This document shows, one piece after another, positions 61,511 through 64,000 of a stretch of 64,000 bases of DNA (position 1 is the stretch's first letter; every line of letters begins with the position of its first letter). Origin of the DNA: Burkholderiaceae bacterium 16. GTDB taxonomy: Bacteria > Pseudomonadota > Gammaproteobacteria > Burkholderiales > Burkholderiaceae. Under the pieces are notes generated by a model, which was not told the origin of the DNA, made no database searches, and worked only from the letters and a program-made list of their open reading frames with translations. The stretch covers positions 102,107-166,106 of the forward strand of contig JYOD01000050.1 in NCBI GenBank assembly GCA_000955785.1, read 5' to 3'. The translations under genes and the position numbers were made by a program.

Positions 61511-61954
61511 TCACGCCGGTTCCGGCGGGGCAACCACATGCCCCTTGATCTGGGCGGACTTGCCGCGGAACATCGCCACCACTTCGCCCGCACGGTTGAT
61601 CACGCGAATGTCGTAGATGCCATGCCTGCCCGACAGGGCCTGTTCCGTGGCTTCGGCGGTCAGCATGTCGCCACCGTGTACGGGTTTGAGGAATTCGATG
61701 CTGCAGCCCGCGGCCACCGTGTTGATATTGTGACTGTTGCAGGCAAAGGCAAAGGTCGAATCGGCTAGCGTGAACATCAGGCCGCCGTGGCAGATGCCGT
61801 GACCGTTGAGGAACTCCTGCCGTACCGGCATGGACAGGCGCGCGTAGCCGGGCCGTACGGCCTCAAGGGTAATGCCCAGCCAGCGGCTGCAGGCATCGGC
61901 TTCGTACATGCTGGCGGCGGCCGCTTCGGCAAGGGCCTGGGGATTGTGGGTCAA
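61511..61954 (-). CDS. paaI: Phenylacetyl-CoA pathway thioesterase PaaI
   Basis: A 147-residue hotdog-fold thioesterase that rescues CoA from dead-end phenylacetate intermediates. The catalytic block NGHGICHGGLMFTLADSTFA with Asp and FACNS is PaaI-specific. It lies between paaG and paaK with 52-base gaps on both sides. Confidence 0.95.
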   Translation of the reverse strand: MTHNPQALAEAAAASMYEADACSRWLGITLEAVRPGYARLSMPVRQEFLNGHGICHGGLMFTLADSTFAFACNSHNINTVAAGCSIEFLKPVHGGDMLTAEATEQALSGRHGIYDIRVINRAGEVVAMFRGKSAQIKGHVVAPPEPA

Positions 61955-62006
61955 GCTGGTCTCCTGTCGGGGGCGGGGAGGGTGGGCATTACCGGTGGGG
62001 CCGGCC

Positions 62007-62819
62007 TTAGCGGCCGGTGAAGCGCGGCGCGCGCTTTTCCAGGAAGGCGTTCACTCCCTCGGCATAGTCTTGCGAGGCGCCCAGTTCGCGCTGCAGGTCG
62101 CGTTCCAGGTCGAGCTGGACGTCGAGTCCCTGGCTTGCGCCGGCGTACATCGCCTGCTTGATGGCTGCCAGCGCGCGCGTCGGCTGGGCCGCCAGATGGG
62201 TGGCCAGGGCCAGCGCTTGTTCGGGTAGCAGGGGGTCGTCCATCGCCTCCCAGATCAGCCCCCATTTCTCGGCCTCTTCCGCGCTGAGCTTGTCGCCCGT
62301 CATGGCCAGGCCCATCGCGCGCGCCATGCCGATGCGTTTGGGGAGCAGCCAGGTGCCGCCGGAATCCGGGACCAGCCCGATTTTGACGAAAGCCTGAATG
62401 AAGCTGGCGGAGCGCGCCGCCAGCACCATGTCGCAGGCCAGGGCGAGGTTGGCGCCCGCGCCGGCCGCCGTGCCGTTGACAGCGGCGATCACGGGCAGCG
62501 GCAATTTTTGCAGGCGCCGGATCAGGGGGTTGAACCACACATCGATCAGTTCGCCCAGATCCGTCATCGCACCGGGTGTGAAATCCAGGTCGGCCAGGTC
62601 CTGTCCCGCGCAGAAGCCACGCCCCGCGCCGGTCAGCAGCAAGGCCCGGGCGCCGCCGGCCTCGACATGGTCGAGCGCCTGCTGCAGCACGGCGTGCATC
62701 TCGCGGGTGAAGCTATTTAGCTTGTCGGGGCGATTGAGCGTGATAACCGCTACCTGGCCGTGCCAGGCGAGCAGTATCGGGCCGGAAGTCAGCCTGACCT
62801 GTGGGGGCATTTCTGGCAT
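62007..62819 (-). CDS. paaG: 1,2-epoxyphenylacetyl-CoA isomerase PaaG
   Basis: A 270-residue crotonase-fold enzyme that isomerises ring-epoxyphenylacetyl-CoA to an oxepin-CoA. Diagnostic stretches: GAGRGFCAGQDLADLDF, FNPLIRRLQKLPLPVIAAVN, GLVPDSGGTWLLPKRIG and LERDLQRELGASQDYAEGV, which match PaaG rather than general enoyl-CoA hydratases. First gene of paaG-paaI-paaK. The paaABCDE oxygenase genes are not in the window. Confidence 0.93.
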   Translation of the reverse strand: MPEMPPQVRLTSGPILLAWHGQVAVITLNRPDKLNSFTREMHAVLQQALDHVEAGGARALLLTGAGRGFCAGQDLADLDFTPGAMTDLGELIDVWFNPLIRRLQKLPLPVIAAVNGTAAGAGANLALACDMVLAARSASFIQAFVKIGLVPDSGGTWLLPKRIGMARAMGLAMTGDKLSAEEAEKWGLIWEAMDDPLLPEQALALATHLAAQPTRALAAIKQAMYAGASQGLDVQLDLERDLQRELGASQDYAEGVNAFLEKRAPRFTGR

Positions 62820-62911
62820 CTTTGTCTCCTGCCATGTTTGTGGCTGCTATGTCTGGTGGTACGCCGGCGCTCCCCTTATATATAGACGGAAGCGGAGCGC
62901 CGTTTAAATAA

Positions 62912-62928
62912 ACCGACCAGTCGGTCGG
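62912..62928. promoter_or_regulatory. PaaR-like (TetR-family) operator
   Basis: ACCGACCAGTCGGTCGG contains the inverted repeats ACCGAC-CA-GTCGGT and CCGACC-AGTC-GGTCGG. It lies between the divergent paaG and enoyl-CoA hydratase genes. As recalled, the TetR-type PaaR sites of Burkholderia are built on ACCGACCGGTCGGT. Control of both directions is inferred. Confidence 0.6.
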
Positions 62929-63006
62929 CGAATGGTAGCACTAATTTCCACGCGCGAGTATTGTCTCGCTGGGTAACGAATCGATCCACTTCCAAGAGGA
63001 GAACAC

Positions 63007-63783
63007 ATGTCGTACGAGAACATTCTGGTGGAGACGCGCGGCCGCGTAGGCCTGGTGACGTTGAATCGCCCGAAGGCGCTGAACGCGCTTAACGACGCGC
63101 TGATGGATGAACTGGGCGCGGCCCTGCTTGCCTTTGATGCCGACGAGGCCATCGGCAGCATCGTGATTACCGGCAACGAGCGTGCCTTTGCCGCAGGCGC
63201 GGATATCGGCATGATGGCCAAGTACTCCTATATGGATGTGTACAAGGGTGATTACATTACGCGGAACTGGGAGGCTATCCGCCGCGTCCGCAAGCCGGTG
63301 ATCGCGGCGGTAGCTGGATACGCGCTGGGCGGTGGCTGCGAACTGGCCATGATGTGCGACATCATCATCGCGGCCGATAGCGCCCGCTTCGGCCAGCCGG
63401 AAGTCAAGCTGGGCACGATGCCCGGGGCCGGCGGCACCCAGCGCCTGCCGCGCGCCGTGTCCAAGGCAAAGGCCATGGACCTGTGCCTGACCGCGCGCAT
63501 GATGGATGCGGCGGAAGCCGAGCGTGCAGGCCTGGTGTCGCGCGTGGTCGCGGCCGACAAACTGCTCGACGACGCCCTGGCCGCCGCCGAGACCATCGCC
63601 GGCTTCTCGCTGCCAGTGGTCATGATGATCAAGGAGTCGATCAACGCCGCTTACGAGACGAGCCTTTCCGAAGGCGTTCACCTTGAGCGCCGCCTGTTCC
63701 ACTCGACCTTCGCGACTGAGGACCAGAAGGAGGGGATGGCCGCATTTGTGGAGAAGCGCGCGGCCAATTTCCAGCATCGCTGA
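63007..63783 (+). CDS. Enoyl-CoA hydratase (crotonase family)
   Basis: A 258-residue crotonase with NRPKALNALNDALMDEL, oxyanion-hole AGADIGMMA and the catalytic GYALGGGCELAMMCDIIIAA and EVKLGTMPGAGGTQRLPRA (Glu pair). Most like short-chain enoyl-CoA hydratase or PaaF. It is divergent from paaG across the PaaR-like box, so participation in phenylacetate beta-oxidation steps is likely. It follows AAGAGGAGAACAC. Confidence 0.94.
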   Translation: MSYENILVETRGRVGLVTLNRPKALNALNDALMDELGAALLAFDADEAIGSIVITGNERAFAAGADIGMMAKYSYMDVYKGDYITRNWEAIRRVRKPVIAAVAGYALGGGCELAMMCDIIIAADSARFGQPEVKLGTMPGAGGTQRLPRAVSKAKAMDLCLTARMMDAAEAERAGLVSRVVAADKLLDDALAAAETIAGFSLPVVMMIKESINAAYETSLSEGVHLERRLFHSTFATEDQKEGMAAFVEKRAANFQHR

Positions 63784-63793
63784 AAACTTGATA

Positions 63794-63828
63794 GGTGAAT
63801 ACCCGAGTAACTTCATCGGGTATTTACC
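63794..63828 (+). terminator. Hairpin after the enoyl-CoA hydratase gene
   Basis: GGTGAATACCCG pairs with CGGGTATTTACC across an 11-base loop with one G-U pair, just after the stop. There is no T-run. The remaining 170 bases to the window end hold no gene I can support. Confidence 0.55.
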
Positions 63829-64000
63829 TTCCCGATGCGGCTGGAAAGGACATATTTTCTTTATAGATCAATGGGTTGATTTCGATCGCCAAAAGGATCT
63901 CTCATACTTGTGTGACAAAGCTGTTGCCAAGGTGGGTTGGTCCGCTTAAGATTCGCCCCCTCGCAACACAACTACCGCGCTGCAAAGCAGGCGGGGCAAG

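Noticed and set aside
63683..63949. An 88-residue frame running past the enoyl-CoA hydratase end
   Set aside because: It begins inside the hydratase gene in another frame and its tail lies over a hairpin; no ribosome site.
1..64000. tRNA, rRNA and CRISPR elements
   Set aside because: No T-arm-like GTTCGAAT sequence with a matching cloverleaf, no rRNA segments, and no regularly spaced repeats were seen; a dedicated scan such as tRNAscan-SE would settle it.

Overview
The window reads as a piece of the main chromosome of a GC-rich betaproteobacterium of the order Burkholderiales, most like Cupriavidus/Ralstonia. This rests on gene order and protein families seen here: hemA-prfA-(lipoprotein)-prmC-grxD-ubiX, rpe-gph-trpE-trpG-trpD-trpC, a paaG-paaI-paaK group, a Bug-type solute-binding protein, and lipoprotein-type RND outer-membrane factors. 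No database search was possible, so the genus is inference. About 63 genes are supported. No rRNA, tRNA, CRISPR array or insertion sequence was seen.

Layout. 0.2-2.7 kb: a FadR-type GntR regulator with a PdhR/LldR-like operator in front of it, then the ribosome factor gene ettA. 2.8-12.3 kb: a membrane metallophosphoesterase, a complete tripartite RND efflux operon, and an HxlR regulator overlapping a MATE exporter. 12.3-17.2 kb: a repeat-like intergenic patch, then a LysR regulator divergent from an SDR/2,4-dienoyl-CoA-reductase-like enzyme, an acyl-CoA ligase and a Bug binding protein, which looks like a catabolic operon for an unidentified carboxylate. 17.3-20 kb: a ClC chloride transporter and two small envelope proteins. 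20-24.4 kb: a probable lysine-degradation locus made of an Lrp regulator, a DapB paralogue without the catalytic histidines, a saccharopine-dehydrogenase/LysDH-family enzyme and an ALDH7-type aminoadipate-semialdehyde dehydrogenase.

24.4-30 kb: ubiX, grxD, prmC, a small Ala-rich lipoprotein, prfA and hemA, all leftward. 30.2-34.2 kb: a small membrane protein, an MTA/SAH nucleosidase, and a tightly coupled three-gene membrane operon (DUF2157, DUF4401, GDYXXLXY). 34.2-37.9 kb: an accessory patch with base composition nearer balance, holding a 37-residue ORF coupled to a small protein, a conserved protein of unknown function, a HigA-like antitoxin whose toxin gene appears to be internally deleted, and an intact PIN/Phd-type toxin-antitoxin pair. 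It ends at a strong terminator behind ychF.

37.9-50 kb: housekeeping genes (ychF, a UbiH-type hydroxylase, a DsbC-type isomerase, an AcuI/YhdH reductase, an M61 peptidase, a FUSC membrane protein) and a NitT/TauT-type ABC system with a double permease and no binding protein nearby. 50-58 kb: acylphosphatase, ung, a CYTH protein, trpCDGE, gph and rpe. 58-64 kb: apaG, mltA, and the phenylacetate genes paaK-paaI-paaG, divergent from an enoyl-CoA hydratase across an intergenic region with a PaaR-like palindrome.

The points most worth following up are the altered DapB paralogue in the lysine locus, the dienoyl-CoA-reductase-like SDR with Trp in place of the catalytic Tyr, the gutted HigB-type toxin beside a retained antitoxin, the PaaR-like operator, and two genes whose -10 boxes sit so close to the start codon that their transcripts may be leaderless.
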